From Bacillus marinisedimentorum (GTDB lineage Bacteria > Bacillota > Bacilli > Bacillales > Bacillaceae_O): a stretch of DNA of 33,292 nt. Position 1 is the stretch's first letter. Every line of letters starts with the position of its first letter. A program made the translations under genes and the position numbers. Positions 23,698 to 32,028 of the stretch are shown one piece after another. The notes under the pieces are model-generated. The model had not been told where the DNA came from, ran no database searches, and worked only from the letters and a program-made list of their open reading frames with translations. The stretch is from contig NZ_LWBL02000071.1 in NCBI RefSeq assembly GCF_001644195.2, forward strand, positions 1-33,292. Direction: 5' to 3'.

Positions 23698-25146
23698 ATG
23701 AATATCTATTTTATATTATCAACTGTCCTTTTCGTCCTAAATATTATCCTTGCCTCGCTCGTCGTATTTCTGGAGAGAAAAGATGCCAGTTCAACGTGGG
23801 CATGGCTGATGGTTCTTTTGTTTGTGCCTTTTTTGGGATTTGCGCTTTACATCATTTTTGGGAGAAAATTGCGCCGAAAACATTTATTCGAATGGGAAGA
23901 CGAGAAAAAGATCGGGACGGAAACGCTTCTGAAAGAACAAATAGAGTCGATGCGGGAGCACGCTTTCCGTTTCCAGGAGCCAGCCACATCAAAATACCGA
24001 GAACTTATTTTTATGCACCTCGGAAATAATGGCGCGGTTTTGACCCAGGAAAACAGCGTGCAGCTGCTGACCGACGGCAAAGATAAGTTTGATGCATTGC
24101 TGAACGATATCAGGAATGCGAAAGACCATATTCATTTGGAGTATTATATTTTCCGCAAAGATAATCTCGGCCGGAAGCTGATCAGCGCTCTGACGGAAAA
24201 AGCAAGGGAAGGCGTGAAGGTGCGGATTTTGTATGATGACCTTGGATCGCGGCGGCTTTCGAGACGTTCGTTCCGTGAACTTATTAAAGCCGGCGGGGAA
24301 GTTGAGGCGTTTTTTCCTTCGAAGCTTCCTTATGTCAACCTCCGGCTTAACTACCGAAACCATCGGAAGATCAATGTGATTGACGGGAAAATCGGGTATG
24401 TCGGCGGTTTCAATGTCGGCGACGAGTATCTCGGCAAGAATGAGCGGTTCGGCTATTGGCGTGATACGCATTTGCGCATGGAAGGCACGGCTGTGCATGC
24501 CATGCAGACCCGGTTTATCCTGGACTGGAACCAGGCGAGCCATCGCCATGACATCAATTACGCCGACTGTTATTTTCCTGAAGTCCCTCCTGCGGGCAAT
24601 GTTGCGGCTCAGATTGTGACAAGCGGCCCCGAGTCAGAATGGGAACAAATCAAAAACGGCTATATCAAAATGATCACATCCGCCAAGTATTCGATATATA
24701 TCCAGACCCCTTATTTTATTCCTGATGCAAGCGTACTTGATGCATTACGAATCGCTGCCCTGTCAGGCGTTGATGTACGGGTCATGATTCCCGACAAGCC
24801 CGATCATATTTTCGTATACTGGGCGACTTACTCTTATATTGGTGAGCTGCTCAAGGCAGGCGTGAAGGTTTATATTTATGAAAACGGCTTTTTGCATGCT
24901 AAAACGATTGTCGTCGACGAAGAAATTTGCTCGGTCGGCACAGCGAATATCGACGTGAGAAGTTTCCGCCTGAACTTCGAGGTGAATGCCTTTTTGTATC
25001 ACCGTGAGACATCTGCGAAGCTTGCCCTGGTCTTCCGGGATGATATGGAAAAGTCCCTCGAAATCACCATGCCTCAATACAAGCAGCGGACACTGATGAT
25101 CCGGTTTAAAGAATCGGTATCAAGGCTTCTGTCACCTATTTTATAA
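23698..25146 (+). CDS. cls: Cardiolipin synthase (phospholipase D type)
   Basis: Joins two phosphatidylglycerol molecules into cardiolipin plus glycerol at the membrane. 482 aa. Two N-terminal membrane helices (about 3-25 and 34-54; WAWLMVLLFVPFLGFALYII) are followed by two PLD domains, each with an HxK(x)4D motif: HRKINVID near residue 220 and HAKTIVVDEE near residue 400. Start: the frame opens at 23659, but GGCGAGGAG precedes the ATG at 23698 and the membrane helix follows it directly. It is a single gene; a weak hairpin follows at 25184. Bacillaceae often carry several paralogues, so the exact one (clsA or ywnE-like) cannot be told. Confidence 0.95.
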   Translation: MNIYFILSTVLFVLNIILASLVVFLERKDASSTWAWLMVLLFVPFLGFALYIIFGRKLRRKHLFEWEDEKKIGTETLLKEQIESMREHAFRFQEPATSKYRELIFMHLGNNGAVLTQENSVQLLTDGKDKFDALLNDIRNAKDHIHLEYYIFRKDNLGRKLISALTEKAREGVKVRILYDDLGSRRLSRRSFRELIKAGGEVEAFFPSKLPYVNLRLNYRNHRKINVIDGKIGYVGGFNVGDEYLGKNERFGYWRDTHLRMEGTAVHAMQTRFILDWNQASHRHDINYADCYFPEVPPAGNVAAQIVTSGPESEWEQIKNGYIKMITSAKYSIYIQTPYFIPDASVLDALRIAALSGVDVRVMIPDKPDHIFVYWATYSYIGELLKAGVKVYIYENGFLHAKTIVVDEEICSVGTANIDVRSFRLNFEVNAFLYHRETSAKLALVFRDDMEKSLEITMPQYKQRTLMIRFKESVSRLLSPIL

Positions 25147-25183
25147 AACGTGCCGCATTTGCCTGGCAGTATTGTGGAGGAAC

Positions 25184-25204
25184 AAATGCAAAGACATTGC
25201 ATTT
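25184..25204 (+). terminator. Short hairpin after cls
   Basis: AAATGCAA-AGACA-TTGCATTT, an 8-bp AT-rich stem without a T-tract; a weak terminator at best. Confidence 0.35.
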
Positions 25205-25216
25205 TAAAATGGGTAG

Positions 25217-25410
25217 GTTGATTTCCGCTGCAGGGGCTCGCTTTCACCACGGGCACAAGTGCGACATCCATTCCTGCTTCCCTCCGGTCGCACTCACAGT
25301 GTCTTCTTTGCCGCGGGGCGGGCGGTGAGCTTCCTCGTCGCTCCGCTCCTGCGGGATCTCACCTGTCCCGCTGCTCCCGCAGGAGTCGAGCCCCTTCTGC
25401 TCCAATCAAC
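25217..25410 (+). repeat. Dispersed palindromic repeat, copy R6 (5'-arm insert)
   Basis: 194 bp from GTTGATTTCCGCTGCAGGGG to CCTTCTGCTCCAATCAAC. It is the same as R5 read in reverse, except for 65 extra bases at 25246-25310 (ACCACGGGCACAAGTGCGAC ... GTGTCTTCTTTG) inserted between GCTTTC and CCGCGGGG. Comparison with R5 defines the insert ends to within a base or two. Confidence 0.85.
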
Positions 25411-25890
25411 TAGCGCGTGAAGCGATACCCCACTTTTATCTCATTTAGCCAGCTGGTATGGATAAAAATAGCATTCTTGTGCTGATTTTTATTTTAATGA
25501 AAGGCTATGTTAAAGAGTGTCGTTGCTATTACACATTGCTCGGCGTTTTTTCGAGGACATGTTATTCGGTTTAGCCCCACTAATTAGGTCAGTGCCCATG
25601 CAGGGATGATAGTTCATAAATGGCCCCCCTAATTGGATTAATCCGGGGGGGAGCGCCCAGGTGAGACCCCGCAGCACAGCGAGGAGCATTCCTGTAATAA
25701 AGTAATGTGCGGATAAAATAGAAGTTAGAGCCATATGAATAAAAAGTCACCCTACCGGCCACTATTGGCTCCACGGACGCCCAGCGGCAAAGAGGACAAT
25801 AATGGTCTTATACGTAGTATTTGCAGGCACGTTTTTCATAGGTGAATAAAATACAGCATATTTCCAAATGGTAATAATAAGAAATAGGAT
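25411..25890. other. Gene-free region with decayed repeat pieces
   Basis: 25650-25692 holds CAGGTGAGACCCCGCAGCAC and GCGAGGAG, a fragment of the repeat core in R5 orientation. CAGCGGCAAAGAGGACAAT near 25790 resembles the insert end. CCCCCC ... GGGGGG around 25624-25651 could form a hairpin. Short open frames (for example from 25457) lack an SD. I see no gene. Confidence 0.5.
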
Positions 25891-25910
25891 AAGTGGTATA
25901 GACAACTAGT
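25891..25910 (+). promoter_or_regulatory. Candidate NagR (YvoA) operator
   Basis: AAGTGGTATAGACAACTAGT upstream of nagA resembles the GGT-(A/C)TAGAC-A(A/C) type operators bound by the GntR regulator NagR/YvoA before nag genes in B. subtilis. The cognate regulator gene lies in this operon (27908-28630). Confidence 0.6.
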
Positions 25911-25932
25911 TTTACAGATGTTATGCTTCAGA

Positions 25933-25948
25933 TAGAAACCGTTTACAG
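25933..25948 (+). promoter_or_regulatory. cre-like site (CcpA catabolite control)
   Basis: TAGAAACCGTTTACAG fits the cre consensus WTGNAANCGNWWNCAW at 14 of 16 positions, with the central GAAACCGTTTAC intact. It lies 14 bp before the nagA start and downstream of the NagR-type operator, a roadblock-type position. Confidence 0.6.
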
Positions 25949-25962
25949 AAAGAGGCGGGATT

Positions 25963-27171
25963 ATGTCCAGCAGCAAAAGGATCGTCAAAAATCTTCAAGT
26001 TTATTTGGAAAATAGGGTCATACCCAATGGATATGTTGTGATGGAAAATGGAAAAATAACGGCGGCCGGGGACATGGACAGCTTATCTCCTGAATGGAAC
26101 AGTGTAGAGGCTATTTCGTTCAGCGGCGGAAAAATGAAGGCTGTACCGGGCTTTATCGACCTTCACATCCACGGAGCTGACGGAGCGGATGCGATGGACG
26201 CGACACCTGAAGCGCTCACCAAGATTGCAAAGGCATTGCCTGCTGAAGGGACGACAAGTTTTTTGCCTACGACGATGACTGGTTCAGCCGCAGATATAGA
26301 ACAAGCACTGGAAAATGCGGCAGATTTTATTGAAAGCCGGTATACGGACGGAGCTGAAGCACTCGGCGTCCATCTCGAAGGCCCATTTATTTCCCCAAAG
26401 CGGGCGGGCGCCCAGCATCCGGGGAATATTGTGAAACCGGATAAAGAACAGTTTAAAAAATGGCAGGAAAAAGCCAATGGCCACATTCGGCTCGTCACGA
26501 TGGCTCCGGAGGAGGAAGGCGGGCTTGAACTCGCATCATACTTGAAGGAAACAGGTGTTATTGCCTCGATTGGCCATTCGGATGCAACATACGAACAGGC
26601 TGTAATGGGTATCAAGGCGGGCATCAGCCATGCGACTCACTTGTTCAACGGCATGCGCGGGCTGCACCATCGCGAGCCGGGGACAGCCGGAACGGTGCTT
26701 ATCCATGATGAGGTGAAAGCGGAAATTATTGCTGACGGTATTCACGTGCGTCCCGAAATGGTGAAGCTTGCCTATAAAAATAAAACGCGGGATGGTTTAA
26801 TCATAATTACTGATGCCATGAGGGCAAAATGCCTGGGTAAAGGCACTTATGACCTGGGCGGACAGGAAGTGACGGTCGATGAAACACAGGCAACATTGAC
26901 AGACGGCACTCTGGCCGGCAGCATATTGAAGCTTAAGGAAGCTGTCACAAATGTCATGTCATATACCGGCTGTTCACTTGAAGACATTGTCCAAATGGCG
27001 GCAGTCAATCCGGCCAGACAACTCGGTGTTTTCGGCCGGAAAGGCAGTATCGCATCCGGCAAAGATGCGGATATCACCATTCTGGATGAAAATCATGATG
27101 TTGTCATGACGTTTTGCCGGGGCAGGCTTGTGTTTGAAAAGCAGGAGGGATTCGGACGTGAAGTGGATTGA
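25963..27171 (+). CDS. nagA: N-acetylglucosamine-6-phosphate deacetylase
   Basis: Removes the acetyl group of GlcNAc-6-P to give glucosamine-6-P for NagB; cytosolic. 402 aa. It is an amidohydrolase-fold enzyme with metal and active-site residues in place: H68-x-H70 (DLHIHGADG), E139 (HLEGPFISP), H205 (IGHSDATY), H226 (ATHLFNGMRG) and catalytic D284 (ITDAMRAKC). It starts after AGAGGCGGG. First gene of the amino-sugar operon, overlapping nagB by 14 bp. Control by NagR and CcpA is suggested by the sites just upstream. Confidence 0.97.
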   Translation: MSSSKRIVKNLQVYLENRVIPNGYVVMENGKITAAGDMDSLSPEWNSVEAISFSGGKMKAVPGFIDLHIHGADGADAMDATPEALTKIAKALPAEGTTSFLPTTMTGSAADIEQALENAADFIESRYTDGAEALGVHLEGPFISPKRAGAQHPGNIVKPDKEQFKKWQEKANGHIRLVTMAPEEEGGLELASYLKETGVIASIGHSDATYEQAVMGIKAGISHATHLFNGMRGLHHREPGTAGTVLIHDEVKAEIIADGIHVRPEMVKLAYKNKTRDGLIIITDAMRAKCLGKGTYDLGGQEVTVDETQATLTDGTLAGSILKLKEAVTNVMSYTGCSLEDIVQMAAVNPARQLGVFGRKGSIASGKDADITILDENHDVVMTFCRGRLVFEKQEGFGREVD

Positions 27172-27904
27172 AGTGAAAAACTATGATGAAGTAAGCCGGG
27201 AAGCAGCAGGATTAATTATCAGCCAGGTGGAACAGAACCCTGAATCTGTGCTCGGTCTTGCAACCGGAGGAACGGTCATCGGAACGTATGAATACCTGGT
27301 TGACGATTTTCAAAATAACGGGACTTCTTATCAGCGCGTCAGCACGTTCAATCTTGATGAATACTGCGGTGTTGATCCATCCAATCCGCACAGCTACCAC
27401 TACTATATGAATGAAAAGCTGTTTATGCATATCGACGTATCGGGCCAGCACATCCATATCCCAAGCGGAAAAGCAGACAACCCGGAGGAAGAAAGCCGCG
27501 TTTATGAGAAATTGATTGAAGAAGTTGGCGGGATTGACCTGCAGCTGCTCGGCATCGGGACAAACGGCCATATCGGCTTCAATGAACCGGGAACCCCGTT
27601 TGATTCCGTTACCCATGTTGAAGACCTTGCCGAATCAACCCGCAGAGCAAATGCAAGGTTTTTTGACAGCCTGGAAGATGTTCCGAAGAGGGCGATTACG
27701 ATGGGGATTGCCACCATCATGAAAAGTAAAAAGATAGTGTTGCTCGCATCCGGGGAATCAAAAGCGGACATTCTCTATAAATTAAAATATGGAGAGGTAA
27801 CCGAAGAAATGCCGGCATCTATTTTGAAAACTCATGATAACGTTATTGTCATAGCGGATGAAAAAGCAATGACCAAGATTAACAACAGGGAAAAGAGGCG
27901 GTAA
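27158..27904 (+). CDS. nagB: Glucosamine-6-phosphate deaminase
   Basis: Converts glucosamine-6-P to fructose-6-P and ammonia, feeding glycolysis. 248 aa from the GTG start, close to B. subtilis NagB (about 242). Motifs: phosphate loop GLATGGTVIGTY, catalytic D67 in FNLDEY, and GIGTNGHIGFNEPGT holding H138 and E143. The frame is open from 27128, but the GTG at 27158 has AGGAGGGA upstream and yields the family N-terminus (MKWIEVKNYDEVSREAA). It overlaps nagA by 14 bp and nagR follows after 3 bp, which indicates tight coupling. Confidence 0.97.
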   Translation: MKWIEVKNYDEVSREAAGLIISQVEQNPESVLGLATGGTVIGTYEYLVDDFQNNGTSYQRVSTFNLDEYCGVDPSNPHSYHYYMNEKLFMHIDVSGQHIHIPSGKADNPEEESRVYEKLIEEVGGIDLQLLGIGTNGHIGFNEPGTPFDSVTHVEDLAESTRRANARFFDSLEDVPKRAITMGIATIMKSKKIVLLASGESKADILYKLKYGEVTEEMPASILKTHDNVIVIADEKAMTKINNREKRR

Positions 27905-27907
27905 GCC

Positions 27908-28630
27908 ATGATCAATAAAGATTCCCCGCTCCCGATTTATTACCAGCTTGAAGAAGGAATAAAAGAATTGATTGAAAACGGCACGTGGAAACCGGGTGAA
28001 ATGATTCCATCCGAACGGGAACTGTCCCTCAAACATGGAATCAGCCGCATGACTGTCCGGCAGGCCGTCAATAATCTTGTAGGTGATGGTTACCTTGTGC
28101 GCAAGCGCGGAAAGGGAACATTTGTCGCCGTCAAAAAGATTGAACAGGCCTTGAACGGGCTGACCAGTTTTTCAGAGGACATGAGAAGCCGCGGCATGGA
28201 ACCGGGCACAAAGTTACTCGATTTTGACATCATCCCTGCTCCGCCGCGGATCCGGGAACAGCTTCACCTGGCTGAAGGAGAAGACGTGTTTGAAATTAAA
28301 AGGGTCCGCATGGCCGATAACCGCCCGATGGCCCTGGAAAACATGTATATATCCCGGAATCTGCTGCCGGGGTTACGGGAGGAAATATTAAGCGGTTCCA
28401 TTTACGAGTTTATTGAAAAAGAAAAGAAAATGAAGATTTCATCAGGGAAGCAGGTGCTTGAAGCCTCTGTTGCCCGCAAAGCTGAATCGGAAATTCTTGG
28501 GATTAAGGAAGGTGCACCTGTATTGCTGATTCAAAGGAACAGTTTCCTTGCTGACGGCACGCCGCTTGAAGTCGTCAAATCGGTATACAGGGCCGACCGT
28601 TATAAATTCTCAATGGATCTGGAGAGGTAA
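27908..28630 (+). CDS. nagR: GntR/HutC regulator of amino-sugar use (NagR/YvoA type)
   Basis: 240 aa. Winged helix GntR domain (residues 8-75; PSERELSLKHGISRMTVRQA, RGKGTFV) and UTRA effector domain (about 95-235). Third gene of nagA-nagB-nagR, the same order as nagA-nagB-nagR(yvoA) in B. subtilis, where the protein represses nag genes and is released by glucosamine-6-P or GlcNAc-6-P. The candidate operator is at 25891-25910. Start ATG follows AAGAGGCGG. Confidence 0.92.
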   Translation: MINKDSPLPIYYQLEEGIKELIENGTWKPGEMIPSERELSLKHGISRMTVRQAVNNLVGDGYLVRKRGKGTFVAVKKIEQALNGLTSFSEDMRSRGMEPGTKLLDFDIIPAPPRIREQLHLAEGEDVFEIKRVRMADNRPMALENMYISRNLLPGLREEILSGSIYEFIEKEKKMKISSGKQVLEASVARKAESEILGIKEGAPVLLIQRNSFLADGTPLEVVKSVYRADRYKFSMDLER

Positions 28631-28634
28631 TGCT

Positions 28635-29534
28635 ATGAAGCAATCTTTGACGGAAAAAGCAAATGAGGGAAGCTTGCAGCTTGATGAATTAAGCCCGCTG
28701 GAAATTTCCCGCTTGATGTGGACAGAGGATGCAACAATCAAAGATGCGATTGAACCGGCACTTCCTTCGATTTCCCGGGCAATAGAACTTGTTGTGGAAC
28801 GCTGGGAAAAAGGCGGGCGCGTCTTTATTGCCGGTGCGGGAACGAGCGGGAGGATTGGTGTGCTGGATGCACTCGAGCTTGGACCGACCTTTTCAGTTGA
28901 AAAGGATAGGTGGATTCCAATTATCGCCGGAGGCAAAGGTGCGATGTGGGAACCGCTTGAACAGACTGAAGACAGCGGGGATGCCATATTATCTGAGCTT
29001 CGTCGGCATATGGCATCTGCAAGTGATGTGATCATCGGCATCAGTGCCAGCGGATCGACTCCGTTTGTATTGGAGGCCTTGAAATTCGGCAGTTCAATCG
29101 GGGCGGGAACCGTTTCGGTGAGCTGTAACGAAGGTGCAGCCGCCTCCAAAATGAGTACGGTTGCGATTGAGGCGGCAACAGGACCTGAAATAATCAGGGG
29201 CTCAACGAGACTGAAAGCAGGCACCGCCCAAAAGATGATTATCAATATGATTTCCACTGGTGCAATGGTCAAAGCCGGAAAGGTATACGGCAATGAGATG
29301 GTCGATATGCAGCTGCTCAATAAAAAACTGGTGAAACGGGCACATTCAATGATTGCAGAAATTGCGGGTGTACCTGAAACGGAAGCCCGCAATCTCCTGG
29401 AAAACAGTGGAAAAGATGTAAAGACGGCCATTTTTATGGGCATGACAGGTGCCGATAAAGAAAAGGCCGAGACCTATCTGCACGAATCAAATGGACGATT
29501 GAAACAAGCGTTAAGCCGCTTTTTCAATAAATAA
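28635..29534 (+). CDS. murQ: N-acetylmuramic acid 6-phosphate etherase
   Basis: Cleaves the lactyl ether of MurNAc-6-P to give GlcNAc-6-P and D-lactate, joining cell-wall sugar recovery to NagA. 299 aa. SIS domain with GAGTSGRIGVLDALELGPTF (E81 at the catalytic position), IIGISASGSTPFVL, and GSTRLKAGTAQKMIINMIST; a C-terminal UBA-like helical part follows. Start: the frame opens at 28548 inside nagR, but GGAGAGG before the ATG at 28635 and the family N-terminus fix it. In B. subtilis murQ is in a separate mur operon with murR and murP; here it is built into the nag operon. Confidence 0.96.
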   Translation: MKQSLTEKANEGSLQLDELSPLEISRLMWTEDATIKDAIEPALPSISRAIELVVERWEKGGRVFIAGAGTSGRIGVLDALELGPTFSVEKDRWIPIIAGGKGAMWEPLEQTEDSGDAILSELRRHMASASDVIIGISASGSTPFVLEALKFGSSIGAGTVSVSCNEGAAASKMSTVAIEAATGPEIIRGSTRLKAGTAQKMIINMISTGAMVKAGKVYGNEMVDMQLLNKKLVKRAHSMIAEIAGVPETEARNLLENSGKDVKTAIFMGMTGADKEKAETYLHESNGRLKQALSRFFNK

Positions 29535-29557
29535 AAAAGAGTAAGGAAAGAGAGGGA

Positions 29558-30928
29558 ATGAATATGTTAGGATTTTTACAGCGGATCGGTAAGGCGCTTA
29601 TGCTGCCGATTGCCGTACTTCCAGCCGCAGGCTTGCTGCTTCGTTTCGGCCAGCCGGACTTATTGGATATCCCATTTATTGCAGCATCAGGAAATGCGAT
29701 TTTTGCAAATTTGGCGCTGCTGTTCGCGATTGGTGTCGCGATCGGCCTTTCGAAGGATGCAAGCGGTGCTGCCGGCCTTGCCGGTGCAGTCGGCTATCTT
29801 GTACTGACAGAAGGGACCAAGGCGATCAACGGCGACATCAACATGTCTGTCCTTGGCGGAATTATTACCGGTATTGTCGCTGGATTACTTTACAACCGCT
29901 TTCATACCATTAAGCTTCCAGATTGGCTTGGATTTTTTGGCGGCCGCCGGTTCGTCCCGATTGTCACAGCAGTTACGATGATGCTCCTTGCTGCTTTATT
30001 CGGCTTTATCTGGCCGCCGATCCAGGAAGGCATTAACGGTGTCGGCCAGTGGATCACAGAAGCAGGTGCCCTTGGCGTTGGCATTTTCGGTTTCTTGAAC
30101 CGTTTGCTGATTCCTATCGGCCTTCACCACGTGCTGAACAGCCTTGTATGGTTTGTGTTTGGCGAATATAACGGCGCAACGGGTGACTTAAACCGTTTCT
30201 TTGCCGGCGACCCGTCTGCCGGATTCTTTATGGCAGGTTTCTTCCCGGTCATGATGTTCGGTCTCCCAGCTGCAGCGTTGGCCATGATTGCAGCAGCCAA
30301 GAAGGATCGCCGCAAAGCCGTTTCCGGTATGTTAATTTCGGTGGCTTTGACAGCATTCCTGACTGGTATTACAGAGCCGCTTGAATTCATGTTCATGTTC
30401 CTGTCTCCGCTGCTGTATTTTGTACACGCATTCTTGACAGGGATTTCAATGGCTGTCACACAAATGCTCGATATCCATCACGGGTTCACCTTCTCAGCAG
30501 GTTTCATTGATTACCTTCTCAATTTCGGTATAGCACAAAGGCCGATTCTCTTACTGGGCCTCGGCCTTGTATACGGAGCGCTTTATTTTGTCATCTTCTA
30601 CTTCCTTATCAAGAAACTTGACCTGAAAACCCCTGGTCGTGAAGATGAAGTTGAAGGGGAATTCGAGTCCAGTATCGAAGCGGGTTCTGAAGAGAAGTAC
30701 CAGGCAATGGCCGCAAAGTATGCGGAAGGGCTTGGCGGAATGGATAACATCGCAGAGATCGATAACTGTGTCACACGTCTGCGCCTGAAAGTGAAAGATA
30801 TGGCAAAGGTGAATGAAGCACAATTGAAAAAAGACTCCAGGGGCGTTATCAAACTGAACCAAACGGATCTGCAAATAATTGTCGGCACGGATGTGGAATT
30901 TGTAGCTGATGAAATGAAAAAGATGTAA
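29558..30928 (+). CDS. nagP: PTS EIICB component, N-acetylglucosamine type
   Basis: Membrane permease that takes up and phosphorylates an N-acetyl-hexosamine. 456 aa. The EIIC domain comes first (about 1-350; MLGFLQRIGKALMLPIAVLP, NRLLIPIGLHHVLN, GITEPLEFMFMFLSP), then a linker (KTPGREDEVEGEF) and the EIIB domain with phospho-Cys about C404 in EIDNCVTRLRL. There is no EIIA domain, so it depends on EIIA-Glc from another locus. The C-before-B order and close likeness to B. subtilis NagP argue for GlcNAc rather than MurP (B before C), although murQ next door raises the question of MurNAc. The ATG at 29564 is an alternative start two codons in. Confidence 0.9.
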   Translation: MNMLGFLQRIGKALMLPIAVLPAAGLLLRFGQPDLLDIPFIAASGNAIFANLALLFAIGVAIGLSKDASGAAGLAGAVGYLVLTEGTKAINGDINMSVLGGIITGIVAGLLYNRFHTIKLPDWLGFFGGRRFVPIVTAVTMMLLAALFGFIWPPIQEGINGVGQWITEAGALGVGIFGFLNRLLIPIGLHHVLNSLVWFVFGEYNGATGDLNRFFAGDPSAGFFMAGFFPVMMFGLPAAALAMIAAAKKDRRKAVSGMLISVALTAFLTGITEPLEFMFMFLSPLLYFVHAFLTGISMAVTQMLDIHHGFTFSAGFIDYLLNFGIAQRPILLLGLGLVYGALYFVIFYFLIKKLDLKTPGREDEVEGEFESSIEAGSEEKYQAMAAKYAEGLGGMDNIAEIDNCVTRLRLKVKDMAKVNEAQLKKDSRGVIKLNQTDLQIIVGTDVEFVADEMKKM

Positions 30929-30949
30929 AATTCTTTTAAAGAATGGTGA

Positions 30950-30988
30950 TGAAAACCCTGGTATGTTATAGGCCAGGGTTTCTTCATT
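30950..30988 (+). terminator. Terminator after nagP
   Basis: AAACCCTGG (30953-30961) pairs with CCAGGGTTT (30973-30981), followed by CTTCATT. The T-tract is poor, so partial read-through into 31094 is likely. Confidence 0.6.
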
Positions 30989-31093
30989 ACTTGCCGGCAT
31001 GTTCCGCTGTGTTCCATATGAAAAATTAAGCAGTTCAGTATTTTTGAGAAAACCTAGTAAATCATGGGCAATTAAAAAGAAAGGGTGGACTAA

Positions 31094-32011
31094 ATGAAAC
31101 GGATGCTTGATTGCCGCGGCTCTGATTTTAAAAACATGAATGGCCAGGAGTTGAAGAAGTCGATACTGGCTTCGGAAGGAAGAGTGATCATTTCTGAAGT
31201 CATCGGCTCGTTTATGCCTCTGTATCCAAGCGTGACAAATGCCGAACTGGCTGCTGCGTTTGGAGCCGATATGATCCTGTTCAATCTGTTTGATGTATTC
31301 AGTCCGCAGATGAAAGGCTTGGATAAGGTGGAGCCTGACCGCACCATCACCAGGCTGAAAGAACTGACAGGCCTTCCGGTCGGAGTCAATTTGGAGCCGG
31401 TTGATACAGAAGCAAGAAACCTTGAAGACCTGGATAAACTGCCGCAAGGAAGAATCGCTTCCGAGAAAACATTCCAGCGTGTAAAGGAGCTTGGTTTCGA
31501 TTACATATGCCTGACAGGTAATCCAAAAACCGGAGTGACAAATAAAGAAATTTCAGCATCTATCGCTTCAGCAAGAGCCATTCTCGGGCCCAATGCGCTG
31601 ATTATTGCAGGAAAAATGCACGGAGCAGGGGTTGCAGGTGAAACAGGCGGAAGCATTGTGGCAGAATCGGATTTACAAACATTCATCGAAGCGGGAGCCG
31701 ATATTATTTTGCTGCCGAGCCCGGGCACCGTTCCGGGAATGACCGTTGAAAAGGCGGAGAAGCTGGTCAAGACTGTGCATGAAAACGGTGCACTCGCACT
31801 GCTTACAATCGGAACAAGCCAGGAAGGCGCTGATGACGGTACGATCCGCACAATCGCACTCAACAGCAAAATGGCCGGTGCCGATCTTTACCATATCGGT
31901 GATGCAGGCTACACAGGCGTGGCTATACCTGAAAATATTATGGCTTATTCGATCGCAGTCAGAGGGAAACGCCATACATATGTCAGAATGGCGGCTTCAC
32001 CGCTTCGCTAA
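31094..32011 (+). CDS. DUF7916-like TIM-barrel protein of PTS loci
   Basis: 305 aa, cytoplasmic. I recognise it as one of the proteins often labelled PEP phosphonomutase-like or HAD-like hydrolase that belong to DUF7916; no reaction is established. The visible pattern is TIM-barrel-like: GADMILFNLFDVFSPQMKGL, GLPVGVNLEPVD, FDYICLTGNPKTGVTN, ALIIAGKMHGAGVAG, AGADIILLPSPGTVPGM, ending near LYHIGDAGYTG. SD AAAGGGTGG before the ATG. It lies downstream of the GlcNAc PTS gene and 17 bp ahead of the oxidoreductase, which suggests a role on a PTS-imported amino sugar or a derivative. Confidence 0.75.
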   Translation: MKRMLDCRGSDFKNMNGQELKKSILASEGRVIISEVIGSFMPLYPSVTNAELAAAFGADMILFNLFDVFSPQMKGLDKVEPDRTITRLKELTGLPVGVNLEPVDTEARNLEDLDKLPQGRIASEKTFQRVKELGFDYICLTGNPKTGVTNKEISASIASARAILGPNALIIAGKMHGAGVAGETGGSIVAESDLQTFIEAGADIILLPSPGTVPGMTVEKAEKLVKTVHENGALALLTIGTSQEGADDGTIRTIALNSKMAGADLYHIGDAGYTGVAIPENIMAYSIAVRGKRHTYVRMAASPLR

Positions 32012-32028
32012 CTGGAAAGGAGAATGAA

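Noticed and set aside
25457-25573. 38-aa frame starting MDKNSILVLIF
   Set aside because: The hydrophobic start looked like a small membrane peptide, but there is no SD and the sequence lies in decayed repeat material.
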